Source: Polaromonas jejuensis NBRC 106434
Lineage (GTDB): Bacteria > Pseudomonadota > Gammaproteobacteria > Burkholderiales > Burkholderiaceae_C
Assembly: GCF_001598235.1 (NCBI RefSeq)
Contig: NZ_BCYO01000001.1
Coordinates: 473,681-537,680 of the forward strand
Direction of reading: 5' to 3'
DNA: 64,000 bases
Shown here: piece by piece, positions 53,057-61,697 of the stretch
How positions within the stretch are numbered: the stretch's first letter is position 1
Layout of the letters: each line of letters opens with the position of its first letter
The notes under the pieces: generated by a model
Told to the model about the DNA's origin: nothing
Database searches by the model: none
What the model saw: the letters and a program-made list of their open reading frames with translations, nothing else
Position numbers and translations under genes: made by a program

Positions 53057-55036
53057 ATGTCCTTTAACGAACAATTTGACCAGCACGGCGCATGGCGGCG
53101 CGAATTTGCACTGCGCCTGAAGCTGCTTGCCGAATGGATGAAAGACCATGATCTGCTCGATGCGGCGGTCGAGGAGCGTTTGCAGCGGCTGGAGACGCAG
53201 GTGCGCTCCGACAAGGTCATGGTGGCATTTGTGGCGGAGTTTTCGCGCGGCAAGTCCGAGCTGATCAATGCCATCTTTTTTGCCGGCTATGGCCGCCGCA
53301 TCATGCCGGCCAGTGCCGGGCGCACGACCATGTGCCCGACCGAACTCGGTTATGACGCGGACGTGCCGCCCTGCCTGCGCCTGCTGCCCATAGAAACGCG
53401 GCTGCAGACGCAGGCGCTCATGGAATGGCGCATGGTCCCGGAAAAGTGGACGCGCATTGACCTGGACGTGAATGACCCTGCGCAGCTGGCGCAAGCCCTT
53501 GAGAAAGTGGGTGAAGTCCGGCATGTCACCCAGGACGAGGCCCGCGCCCTTGGCTTCTGGCACGACAACAGCCCGGACGACAATCCGCTGGTGGGCCCGG
53601 ACGGCTTGATTGAGGTGCCCAGGTGGCGTCATGCGCTGATCAATATTGCGCACCCGTTGCTCAAACAGGGACTGGTCATTCTCGATACACCGGGCCTGAA
53701 CGCCATTGGCGCCGAACCCGAGCTGACGGTGAGCCTGATTCCCCAGGCGCACGCCGTGGTGTTCATTCTGGCGGCCGACACGGGCGTGACCAAATCCGAC
53801 CTCTCCATCTGGCGCGAGCACCTGATCACCGAGGGCAATACCACCGACGCCCGTCTGGTGGTGCTGAACAAGATTGACACCCTGTGGGATGCCCTGAGCA
53901 CGCCCGAGCAGGTGCAGGCGCAAATCGACAGACAAAGGGCCACATCGGCAGAAATTCTGGGCCTGCCCGAATCGCAGGTGATTCCGGTTTCAGCGCAAAA
54001 AGGACTGGTTGCCAAAGTCACCGCGGACATGGCGCTTTTGCAGGCCAGCCAGTTGCCGGCGCTGGAGCTGGCGCTGGCGCAGGGCGTGATGGGGCCGCGC
54101 CAGAAAATCCTGCGCACGGCGGTTGACGCCGGCATCGCCGAACTCAGAGTGGAGGCCGGACGGGCCATGCACATTCGCCGGCGCGATCTGGCCGAGCAGA
54201 TGATTGAGTTGCGCGGCTTGAGAGGTAAAAACGTTTCCGTGATCAAGCACATGCGTTCGCGCATTGAGCAGGAGCAGACCGAGTTTGCCGCCAGCGGCGC
54301 CAAAATACACGCGGTGCGATCGGTGCACCTCAAATTGCTGCGCGAAATTTTCCATTTGCTCAGCACGCCAACGCTCAAGGCCGAACTGGCAGAGCTGACC
54401 GCTGCGCTCAAACAGCCGGGTATCAAGCTGGGCGTTAAAAAAGCCTACGGCCAGACTTTTTCCAGGCTGCGTGAAGGCCTGCAAAAGGCACAGCTATGCA
54501 GCGGCGAAATCCAGGCCATGCTGACGGTGTCTTTCCAGAAGCTCAACGCCGACTTCAGCTTTTCGCTGCAGGCGCCGAAGGAGCCCGAATTGGCTCGCTA
54601 TGTGCATGATCTGGCGCAAATTGAGCGCAGCCACCTGCAATACCTGGGAGTGAGCAACATACTGAAACTGTCCCAGGCGGGCTTTTCCGAGCGCTTGATG
54701 CGTGCCTTGGCCACCCGTCTGCGGGTGGTGTACGAGTCCGCATTGGGCGAGGTGGAGCTCTGGAACAAGTCGGCGGCATCGCAACTGGATGCGCAACTGC
54801 GCGAGCGGCGCCGCAATTTCGGACGCCGGCTTGAGGCCATAGAGCGCATCCAGCAGGCCGCCTCGGGCCTGGATGAGCGGATTGCCGAAATTGATGCCCA
54901 GGAGCATGTTCTTGATGAACTGGACGCCAAATTGCACGCGTTGACCTCCCATCTGCTGGGTGGCCCCTTGCTGCAGGCTCCGGCGCATGATTCGCCCGCC
55001 GCCTCAGTCCATGCGGCGATGGTTGCGGTGGCCTGA
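53057..55036 (+). CDS. Dynamin-like GTPase
   Basis: The 659-residue protein has a dynamin-type GTPase domain: P-loop AEFSRGKSELIN (residues 60-71, with A60 in place of the usual first glycine), switch I near GRTTMCPTELGYD, DTPGLNAIG and NKIDTLWD, followed by a long coiled-coil helical region (residues 300-640) and no membrane helix. Bacterial dynamins remodel membranes or respond to envelope stress or phage. Its place between mutM and mutY is stable in related genomes as far as I recall. Start ATG. Confidence 0.88.
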   Translation: MSFNEQFDQHGAWRREFALRLKLLAEWMKDHDLLDAAVEERLQRLETQVRSDKVMVAFVAEFSRGKSELINAIFFAGYGRRIMPASAGRTTMCPTELGYDADVPPCLRLLPIETRLQTQALMEWRMVPEKWTRIDLDVNDPAQLAQALEKVGEVRHVTQDEARALGFWHDNSPDDNPLVGPDGLIEVPRWRHALINIAHPLLKQGLVILDTPGLNAIGAEPELTVSLIPQAHAVVFILAADTGVTKSDLSIWREHLITEGNTTDARLVVLNKIDTLWDALSTPEQVQAQIDRQRATSAEILGLPESQVIPVSAQKGLVAKVTADMALLQASQLPALELALAQGVMGPRQKILRTAVDAGIAELRVEAGRAMHIRRRDLAEQMIELRGLRGKNVSVIKHMRSRIEQEQTEFAASGAKIHAVRSVHLKLLREIFHLLSTPTLKAELAELTAALKQPGIKLGVKKAYGQTFSRLREGLQKAQLCSGEIQAMLTVSFQKLNADFSFSLQAPKEPELARYVHDLAQIERSHLQYLGVSNILKLSQAGFSERLMRALATRLRVVYESALGEVELWNKSAASQLDAQLRERRRNFGRRLEAIERIQQAASGLDERIAEIDAQEHVLDELDAKLHALTSHLLGGPLLQAPAHDSPAASVHAAMVAVA

Positions 55037-55114
55037 GCGTTGGCTATTTCCACAAGCACCCGGCGCCAGCAGGAAGCGGCAGGCCAGCCCGCGTCCGGGG
55101 AAGGCAAAAACGCC

Positions 55115-56194
55115 ATGTTGAAGCAAATTTCACTTTCCGGTTTTGCCCAGGCAGTCGTGCGCTGGCAGGAAACGCATGGCCGTAACAGCCTGCCCTGGCA
55201 AAACACGCGCGATCCCTATCGTGTCTGGTTGTCCGAAATCATGCTTCAGCAAACGCAGGTCACGACCGTCCTGGAGTACTACGCCCGGTTTCTGCAGCGC
55301 TTCCCCACGGTGAGTGACCTGGCCGCCGCGGGACAGGATGATGTGCTGGGTTTATGGAGCGGCTTGGGTTATTACAGCCGCGCACGCAACTTGCATCGTT
55401 GTGCGCAGGATGTGATGGCGCTGCATGCGGGGCAGTTTCCGCGCACGGCAGAGCAGCTTCAGACCTTGCCCGGCATAGGCCGGTCAACAGCGGCGGCGAT
55501 TGCCTCGTTTTGCTTTGGCGAGCGCGTCGCCATTCTGGATGGCAATGTCAAACGGGTGCTCACGCGGGTGCTCGGCTTTTCTGATGATCTGGCGAAAAGC
55601 GCCAATGAGCGTGCGCTCTGGGAGCGGGCAACAGACCTGCTGCCCCAGCATGATTTGCCTGCAGCGATGCCGCGTTACACCCAGGGTTTGATGGACCTCG
55701 GTGCGACAATTTGCACAGGCCGGCAACCCCAGTGTCTGCTGTGCCCGGTACAGGCGCTGTGCAGCGCTTTCGCGGCGGGGGAGCCCGAAAAATACCCTGT
55801 CAAGACACGAAAACTCAAGCGCAGCGCACAGGCGCTGAGCCTGCTGTGGGCGCAGAGGCCGGACGGCTCGGTATGGCTTGAAAAGCGTCCCGCCTCTGGC
55901 ATATGGGGCGGACTTTACTGCCTGCCCGTGTTTGAAAGCGACGCGGCGCTGAAAGCGCTTTTGCCCCCAGGTTTGCACGACCATCTTGAACCGCTGCCGC
56001 ATTTCGTGCATGTCCTGACGCACAAGGATTTGCACCTGGCGCCATGGGTTGCCGACTTTCGGGCCGGTCAGGCCATGCCGGCCAGCATCGTCTCGGAGGA
56101 TTGCGCCGGGGCATGGTTCGGTCCGGATGTGTGGCCGGGTCTGGGCTTGCCCTCACCGATTCGTAAACTGCTGGTACAGGATGTGCCCGCCTAA
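55115..56194 (+). CDS. mutY: A/G-specific adenine glycosylase
   Basis: The 359-residue protein has the HhH-GPD domain with catalytic E41 (SEIMLQQTQV) and D142 (ILDGNVKRV), the helix-hairpin-helix TLPGIGRSTAAA, a [4Fe-4S] cluster site C200-x6-C207-x2-C210-x5-C216, and a C-terminal NUDIX-like domain that reads 8-oxoG. It removes A mispaired with 8-oxoguanine. ATG at 55115 was preferred over a TTG that would add 25 polar residues. Confidence 0.95.
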   Translation: MLKQISLSGFAQAVVRWQETHGRNSLPWQNTRDPYRVWLSEIMLQQTQVTTVLEYYARFLQRFPTVSDLAAAGQDDVLGLWSGLGYYSRARNLHRCAQDVMALHAGQFPRTAEQLQTLPGIGRSTAAAIASFCFGERVAILDGNVKRVLTRVLGFSDDLAKSANERALWERATDLLPQHDLPAAMPRYTQGLMDLGATICTGRQPQCLLCPVQALCSAFAAGEPEKYPVKTRKLKRSAQALSLLWAQRPDGSVWLEKRPASGIWGGLYCLPVFESDAALKALLPPGLHDHLEPLPHFVHVLTHKDLHLAPWVADFRAGQAMPASIVSEDCAGAWFGPDVWPGLGLPSPIRKLLVQDVPA

Positions 56195-56234
56195 AACTGC
56201 TTTCCCGCCGGCAGGTTCACCAACGGCGGCCTGA

Positions 56235-57101
56235 TCAGAGGGCATCCAGTTCGCGGTGCCGCTTCAGGGTGGGCCACTGGCGGCTGAAGGCTTCGGCCAG
56301 GGCTTCCACGAGATAGACCGAGCGGTGTTGGCCGCCGGTGCAGCCAATGGCCACCGTGACATAGCTGCGGTGATCCCGTACCAGCGCGTGCAGCCAGTGG
56401 CTGAGGAACTGTTCGATGTGATTGAACATGTCCTCCACTTCCGCATGGGCCTTCAGGTAGTCCGCCACGGGCTGGTCGCGTCCGGTCAGCTGGCGCAGGC
56501 CCGACTCGTAATGCGGATTGGGCAGCATGCGCACGTCAAACACATAGTCGGCATCCAGGGGTACGCCCCGCTTGAAGGCAAATGACTCAAACACCAGCGT
56601 CAGCTGGGTGGGCGGGGCGGAAATCAGCGCTTTCACATAGCCCTGCAGCTGTGAGGCGCGGATCATGCTGGTGTCGAGCACATGCGCCTGCTCGCGCATC
56701 TCGCCGAGCAACTCGCGCTCCAGTTCTATGGCATCCACCAGCGCGCGATGCTGGTCGGAGGTATCCATGCGCGACAAGGGGTGAAGCCGGCGGGTTTCCG
56801 AAAAGCGCCGCACCAGTGTTTCGGTGTCGGCGTCGAGAAACAGCGACTGCACCGCCACATCCTGCTCACGCAATTCGCGCAGCTGTTGCGGAACAAGCGG
56901 CAAGGACGTGGCGCTGCGCACATCCATCGCAATCGCCACCTTGGGCGCGCCATGCTGCTGCTCCAGCACCACAAAAGGCGTGAGCAGTTCGGGCGGCAGG
57001 TTGTCCACGCAGTAGTAGCCTGCATCTTCCAGCGCGTGCAGGGCGACGGATTTTCCGGAACCCGACATCCCGGTAATGAGGACCATTTCCAGTGCCGCCA
57101 T
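56235..57101 (-). CDS. rapZ: RNase adapter protein RapZ
   Basis: The 288-residue protein has the Walker [21 protein letters not shown] at its start and the C-terminal [17 protein letters not shown] motif of the YvcJ/RapZ family. In enterobacteria RapZ guides RNase E to the sRNA GlmZ to control glucosamine-6-phosphate; in other bacteria it hydrolyses nucleotides or binds sugar phosphates. Its ATG overlaps the recN stop by one base (TGATG), so it is coupled to recN. Confidence 0.95.
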   Translation of the reverse strand: MAALEMVLITGMSGSGKSVALHALEDAGYYCVDNLPPELLTPFVVLEQQHGAPKVAIAMDVRSATSLPLVPQQLRELREQDVAVQSLFLDADTETLVRRFSETRRLHPLSRMDTSDQHRALVDAIELERELLGEMREQAHVLDTSMIRASQLQGYVKALISAPPTQLTLVFESFAFKRGVPLDADYVFDVRMLPNPHYESGLRQLTGRDQPVADYLKAHAEVEDMFNHIEQFLSHWLHALVRDHRSYVTVAIGCTGGQHRSVYLVEALAEAFSRQWPTLKRHRELDAL

Positions 57102-58744
57102 CACTGCCCCAACATTTCCTTGGCGTGCGCCAGCGTGGTGCCGGAGAGGCGTTCGCCGCCCAGCATGCGGGCAATTTCGGCCACGCGCTGCTCGCCGTTG
57201 ACATGGTCCACGGAGCTGATGGCGATGCCTTTTTCCGCGCGCTTGGCCACCACCAGGTGCTGGTCGGCACAGGCAGCGACCTGGGGCAAATGGGTCACCG
57301 CCATCACCTGCCGGTCCCTGCCCAGCTGCTTCATCAGGCGGCCCACGGTTTCGGCCACGGCACCGCCCACGCCCGAATCAACCTCATCAAATATCAGTGT
57401 CTGCGCTTGCCCCAGCTGGCTGGTGGTGACCGCGATGGCCAATGCGATACGTGACAGCTCACCCCCCGAAGCGACCTTGCCGACGGGCCTCGGCGTGCTG
57501 CCGCTATGGCCGGCGACCAAAAATTCGGCCTGCTCAAGGCCGTGCTGGGCTGGCTGCTCCAGTTTGGTGAGGGCGACGTCAAATTTGCCGCCCTGCATGC
57601 CCAGGCCTTGCATGGCCTGGGTAATGGCTTTGGCGAGTTGCGGCGCGGCCCTGCCGCGGCCTTTGGAAACCTGGCGCGCTTCTTCCAGATAGGCCGAGTT
57701 GGCCTGGGTTTCGTTCTTTTCCAGCTGAACCAGATCGGCTGCCGCATCGAGCTTTTGCAGCTCTGAGCGCCAGGATGCCAGCAATTCCGGCAGCTCCGCC
57801 GGGGGACGTTTGTAGCGCCTGGCCAGGCTGACCCACAGCGACAGGCGTTCGTCGAGTTCTGCCAGCCGCTGCGGCTCCAGTTCGGCGTGCCGGGCATAGC
57901 CGTGCAGCGAATGAACGGCATCTTCCATTTGCGCCAGCGCAGCACTCAAGACCTCAACCAGTCCTTTGAATTCGGGCTCTATATGCTCCTGATTTTGAAG
58001 CGCTGAAATGGCGCGGCCAAGCAGCGAGCTGGCATTGTCATCGGATTCCTGCAAGGCATCCACCGCGGTTTGCACGGCGTCAAGCAGGGCTTGCGCGTTC
58101 GACAGGCGTCCGTGCTGGGCATTGAGTTCCTCCCATTCATCAACGCCGGGCGCCAGCTTGTCCAGCTCGCCTATTTGCCACGCCAGGCGCTCGCGTTCGC
58201 GTTGCAGGCTGTCCTGCGCATGACGCGCTTGCGCTAGTGTTTTCTGGGCCAGTCGCCATTGTTGCCAGCGGCTGGACAACTCCTCGGTGGAGACCTCCGC
58301 ATAGGAGTCCAGCAGGCCGCGCACGGCGTCGGGGCGGGTCAGGCTTTGCCAGGCATGCTGGCCGTGGATGTCCACCAGCCGGTCGGCGATGTCCTTGAGC
58401 TGGGTGGCGGTGGCGGCGCTGCCGTTGATCCAGGCGCGGCTTTTGCCCTGCGCATCAATCGTGCGGCGCAGCAGCAGGCTATCGCCCGCTTCAAAGCCGG
58501 CTTGCTCCAGCCATTGCGTCAAACCGGCAGGGCTGTCGAATTCCGCGCTGATCTCGCAGCGCGGCGCGCCTTCGCGCACCACGCCGGCATCGGCGCGCCC
58601 CCCGAGGGCCAGTTGCAATGCATCAATCAGGATGGATTTGCCGGCCCCGGTTTCACCGGTGAGCACGGTAAATCCATCCGACAGATCCAGATCCATTTCG
58701 CGGACGATGACGAAATCGCGAAGCGAGATACTTTTGAGGCTCAT
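57101..58744 (-). CDS. recN: DNA repair ATPase RecN
   Basis: The 547-residue SMC-like protein has Walker [21 protein letters not shown], a central coiled coil and the C-terminal ABC signature [14 protein letters not shown] with Walker [14 protein letters not shown]. RecN is induced by DNA damage and holds broken ends for recombination. It lies between nadK and rapZ in one transcript. Start ATG. No LexA box was searched beyond the immediate upstream region. Confidence 0.96.
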   Translation of the reverse strand: MSLKSISLRDFVIVREMDLDLSDGFTVLTGETGAGKSILIDALQLALGGRADAGVVREGAPRCEISAEFDSPAGLTQWLEQAGFEAGDSLLLRRTIDAQGKSRAWINGSAATATQLKDIADRLVDIHGQHAWQSLTRPDAVRGLLDSYAEVSTEELSSRWQQWRLAQKTLAQARHAQDSLQRERERLAWQIGELDKLAPGVDEWEELNAQHGRLSNAQALLDAVQTAVDALQESDDNASSLLGRAISALQNQEHIEPEFKGLVEVLSAALAQMEDAVHSLHGYARHAELEPQRLAELDERLSLWVSLARRYKRPPAELPELLASWRSELQKLDAAADLVQLEKNETQANSAYLEEARQVSKGRGRAAPQLAKAITQAMQGLGMQGGKFDVALTKLEQPAQHGLEQAEFLVAGHSGSTPRPVGKVASGGELSRIALAIAVTTSQLGQAQTLIFDEVDSGVGGAVAETVGRLMKQLGRDRQVMAVTHLPQVAACADQHLVVAKRAEKGIAISSVDHVNGEQRVAEIARMLGGERLSGTTLAHAKEMLGQ

Positions 58745-58775
58745 AACTTAAGTCCAGGCCAGTTCCAGGGGCCGG

Positions 58776-59651
58776 TCAGCCCGCGCCTTCATTCCAGTGA
58801 AGCTTTTTGCGCAAGGTGTCAAAGTAACTCCATCCCTTGGGGTGGAGAAAGCGCATCTGATGCGCCGAACGCCTGACGGTGATCCGGTCACCGTGCAACA
58901 AGCTGGCCAGCGACTGCATGTCAAAGTTGGCGCTGGCATCCCGGCCTGCTACTATTTCAATAGCTATCTCTCCAGTATCTGAAAGGACAATGGGCCGATT
59001 TGACAATGTATGCGGGGCGATCGGCACCAGCAGCCAGCCGGCAATGGATGGATGCAGCAAGGGCCCGCCGGCGGAAAGCGCGTAGGCCGTGGAGCCGGTC
59101 GGCGAGGCAATGATCAGGCCGTCGGCACGCTGGTTGGCCACAAAACGGCCATCCACCTCAACGCGGAGTTCCACCATGCCGGCCGTCGCGCCACGGTTGA
59201 CCACGACGTCGTTCATGGCGGTCGCGCTGAAAACGCAGTGGCCGTCACGCACCACCTTGGCCTGCATCATCCAGCGCCGGTCTTCCTCAAATTCACCGCG
59301 CAGCATGGGTTTGAGTGTGTCCTGGTAATCTTCAAAGGCGATGTCGGTGATGAAGCCGAGCCGTCCCTGGTTGATGCCCACCATAGGCACGCCAAACTGC
59401 GCCAGCAGCCGGCCTATGCCCAGCATGGTGCCGTCCCCGCCGACAACGAGGGCGAGGTCGCATTGGGCTCCTATGCCGGCCGCATCCAGCGTGGGAAATT
59501 GCGTCAGGCCGGTATTGCTGGCCGTGTCCTGCTCAATAGCGACATCGCAGCCTTGTGTGCCCAGAAAATGCGCGATGTCTTCCAGCGCGGAACGGGACCC
59601 GTGGGCCTGGAACTTGCCGATCAGGGCGACATGGCGAAATTGCGACTTCAT
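58776..59651 (-). CDS. nadK: NAD kinase
   Basis: The 291-residue enzyme has the GGDGT motif in [26 protein letters not shown], the NDVVVNRG segment and [15 protein letters not shown]. It makes NADP from NAD. ATG at 59651 was preferred over a TTG two codons upstream. A GCTAT repeat copy encodes A-I-E-I-V-A near residue 230. It is divergent from hrcA, with 48 bases between starts. Confidence 0.96.
   Translation of the reverse strand: MKSQFRHVALIGKFQAHGSRSALEDIAHFLGTQGCDVAIEQDTASNTGLTQFPTLDAAGIGAQCDLALVVGGDGTMLGIGRLLAQFGVPMVGINQGRLGFITDIAFEDYQDTLKPMLRGEFEEDRRWMMQAKVVRDGHCVFSATAMNDVVVNRGATAGMVELRVEVDGRFVANQRADGLIIASPTGSTAYALSAGGPLLHPSIAGWLLVPIAPHTLSNRPIVLSDTGEIAIEIVAGRDASANFDMQSLASLLHGDRITVRRSAHQMRFLHPKGWSYFDTLRKKLHWNEGAG
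58948..58964. repeat. GCTAC-N7-ATAGC copy inside nadK
   Basis: One arm mismatch. On the coding strand it reads GCT ATT GAA ATA GTA GC. Confidence 0.75.
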
Positions 59652-59699
59652 TGGCAAATTACATCACAACATCCGTTACAAGCTTCGTAGAATGTAAGC

Positions 59700-60719
59700 A
59701 TGCTTGATGACCGCGCCCGTTTGTTGTTGAAAGCGCTTGTCGAACGCTATATAGCGGACGGCCAGCCGGTCGGTTCGCGCACGCTGTCCAAGGCCTCCGG
59801 TCTGGAGTTGTCACCGGCCACGATACGCAATGTCATGAGCGATCTGGAGGAGCTCGGCCTGATTGTCAGCCCGCATACGTCTGCCGGCCGCATTCCTACC
59901 GCCAGGGGCTATCGGCTCTTCGTCGACACCATGCTGACCGCGCAGCGCGATCCGCTGTCTGTGGGGGGGCACATAACCGCGCCCAGACTTGCGCCCGATC
60001 AGCCGCAGAAGGTGATCAGCAACGCGGCCCACATGCTGTCCAGCCTGTCGCAGTTCGTCGGGGTGGTCATGGCGCCGCGCCGCACATCGGTGTTCCGGCA
60101 TATCGAGTTTCTGCGCCTGTCTGAAAAACGCTTTCTGGTGATCATCGTCTCGCCGGACGGCGATGTTCAAAACCGCGTCATCTTTACGGAAGCCGACTAC
60201 ACGCAGTCGCAGCTGATCGAGGCTGCCAATTTTCTGAACTCGCACTACGCGGGCATGGCCATTGAAGAGGTACGCGAGCGCCTGCAAAATGAGGTGGAAG
60301 CGCTCAGGGGCGAAATTGCCACCTTGATGCAGGCCGCGGTCAAGGTCAGTTCCGAGGCCATTGAATCGCGCGATGAAGTGGTGATCTCCGGTGAGCGCAA
60401 CCTGCTGGCCGTCAGTGATTTCTCCAGCGACATGGGCAATTTGCGCAAGCTCTTTGATCTTTTTGAACAGAAGGCGCAGCTGATGCGCTTGCTCGATGTG
60501 TCCAGCCGCGCCGAAGGTGTGCGCATCTACATAGGCGGTGAAAGCCAGGTCATTCCCTATCAGGAGCTGTCGGTGGTCACGGCGCCTTATGAGGTCGATG
60601 GCCAGGTTGTGGGAACACTGGGTGTGATTGGCCCCATGCGCATGCCCTACGAAAAAATGATCCAGATTGTCGATATCACCTCCAAACTGGTCAGCTCGGC
60701 GCTTAGCCACAGCAAGTAG
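59700..60719 (+). CDS. hrcA: Heat-inducible transcription repressor HrcA
   Basis: The 339-residue repressor has the winged helix-turn-helix ([20 protein letters not shown] then [11 protein letters not shown]) followed by [20 protein letters not shown], the HrcA hallmark, and a GAF-like domain ending [20 protein letters not shown]. HrcA binds CIRCE operators and loses activity when GroEL is busy. No CIRCE is visible before hrcA itself, but a perfect one precedes rpoH at 37513. It is followed by two tRNA genes. Confidence 0.96.
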   Translation: MLDDRARLLLKALVERYIADGQPVGSRTLSKASGLELSPATIRNVMSDLEELGLIVSPHTSAGRIPTARGYRLFVDTMLTAQRDPLSVGGHITAPRLAPDQPQKVISNAAHMLSSLSQFVGVVMAPRRTSVFRHIEFLRLSEKRFLVIIVSPDGDVQNRVIFTEADYTQSQLIEAANFLNSHYAGMAIEEVRERLQNEVEALRGEIATLMQAAVKVSSEAIESRDEVVISGERNLLAVSDFSSDMGNLRKLFDLFEQKAQLMRLLDVSSRAEGVRIYIGGESQVIPYQELSVVTAPYEVDGQVVGTLGVIGPMRMPYEKMIQIVDITSKLVSSALSHSK

Positions 60720-60743
60720 CCCCTACAATCTAGGCATAAACGG

Positions 60744-60820
60744 GGGGCGTTAGCTCAGTTGGTTAGAGCAGAGGACTCATAATCCTTTGGTCGACAGTTC
60801 AAGTCTGTCACGCCCTACCA
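60744..60820 (+). tRNA. tRNA with CAU anticodon (Ile2 or elongator Met)
   Basis: The 77-base sequence has acceptor stem GGGGCGT/ACGCCCT, anticodon loop CTCATAA and T-stem GACAG/CTGTC, with encoded CCA. The anticodon CAT fits both elongator tRNA-Met and lysidine-modified tRNA-Ile2. The variable and T-arm wording (TTGGTCG, TTCAAGTC) is closer to E. coli tRNA-Ile2 than to tRNA-Met. Confidence 0.85.
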
Positions 60821-60845
60821 TTTATGCGCTATAATTTAAAGCTTA

Positions 60846-60922
60846 GCGGCTGTAGCTCAGTTGGATAGAGTACTTGGCTACGAACCAAGGGGTCGTGGGT
60901 TCAATTCCTGCCAGCCGCACCA
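60846..60922 (+). tRNA. tRNA-Arg (ACG anticodon)
   Basis: The 77-base sequence has acceptor stem GCGGCTG/CAGCCGC, anticodon stem CTTGG/CCAAG around CTACGAA (anticodon ACG) and an encoded 3' CCA. It lies 25 bases after the CAU tRNA and is probably co-transcribed with it. Confidence 0.95.
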
Positions 60923-60928
60923 AACGAC

Positions 60929-60962
60929 AAGCCCTAGAACTGAAAGGTTCTAGGGCTTTTTC
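60929..60962 (+). terminator. Terminator after the tRNA pair
   Basis: A perfect 12-base stem AAGCCCTAGAAC/GTTCTAGGGCTT with a six-base loop runs into a T tract, ending transcription of the two tRNAs. Confidence 0.93.
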
Positions 60963-61044
60963 GTTTCTACGCTACTTTCTCTTAGGGGACTTTGGGGGAG
61001 TGGTATTCCCCAGTTCCCGCGCTCAATGCTATTCTGGTCTGCGC

Positions 61045-61608
61045 ATGAACAAAGCCTTTACCAAAGAAACCGAGCCTGACGACGATGAGCCGGCACTGGC
61101 ACCTTTGCCCGTGGGGGGTAAAAACTACATCACCCCCCAGGGGTATGAGCGCCTGCGCGCCGAATTGCTTGAGCTGATTGACAACGAGCGCCCCAAGGTC
61201 GTGGATATTGTTCACTGGGCGGCCAGTAACGGTGATCGTTCCGAGAACGGTGACTACCTGTACGGTAAAAAACGCCTGCGCGAAATTGACCGGCGCATCC
61301 GGTTTTTGACGAAGAGACTGGAAATAGCCGAAATCAGCGATCCCTCTCTCCACCACGGCAGCGATCAGGTCTTTTTTGGCGCTACCGTGACCTATGTTGA
61401 TGACCTGGGTGAGGAGCGTTGCGTCACCATTCTGGGCATTGATGAAGCCGACAGTGCACTGGGGCAAATCAGCTGGATTTCTCCCGCCGCGAGAGCGCTG
61501 CTCAAATCCCGGGTGGGGGATGAGGTCAATCTGGTCACGCCCCAAGGCCTGCGAGTGCTTGAGGTGCTGAAGGTCGAATACCCGGCCCCCGATACTGCGG
61601 CGCATTGA
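61045..61608 (+). CDS. greB: Transcription elongation factor GreB
   Basis: The 187-residue protein has an N-terminal acidic extension, the coiled-coil part with the tip residues in ASNGDRSENGDYLYGKKRLR and the C-terminal globular domain with DEADSALGQISWISPAARAL. GreB makes backtracked RNA polymerase cleave its RNA. Longer GreB proteins share this N-terminal extension. It starts at ATG and is convergent with the spoT-like gene. Confidence 0.94.
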   Translation: MNKAFTKETEPDDDEPALAPLPVGGKNYITPQGYERLRAELLELIDNERPKVVDIVHWAASNGDRSENGDYLYGKKRLREIDRRIRFLTKRLEIAEISDPSLHHGSDQVFFGATVTYVDDLGEERCVTILGIDEADSALGQISWISPAARALLKSRVGDEVNLVTPQGLRVLEVLKVEYPAPDTAAH

Positions 61609-61697
61609 GCTCTGTTGTGCCTGGCGAGTCCGATGAAGAGAACGAGGCGACTCTTGGGGGGGAATGCGCAAATCCAGATGGTGAGAGCGGCAACTGG

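Noticed and set aside
60829..60846. TATAAT just before tRNA-Arg as its own promoter
   Set aside because: It sits only about ten bases before the mature tRNA and has no -35 element; co-transcription with the upstream tRNA is simpler.
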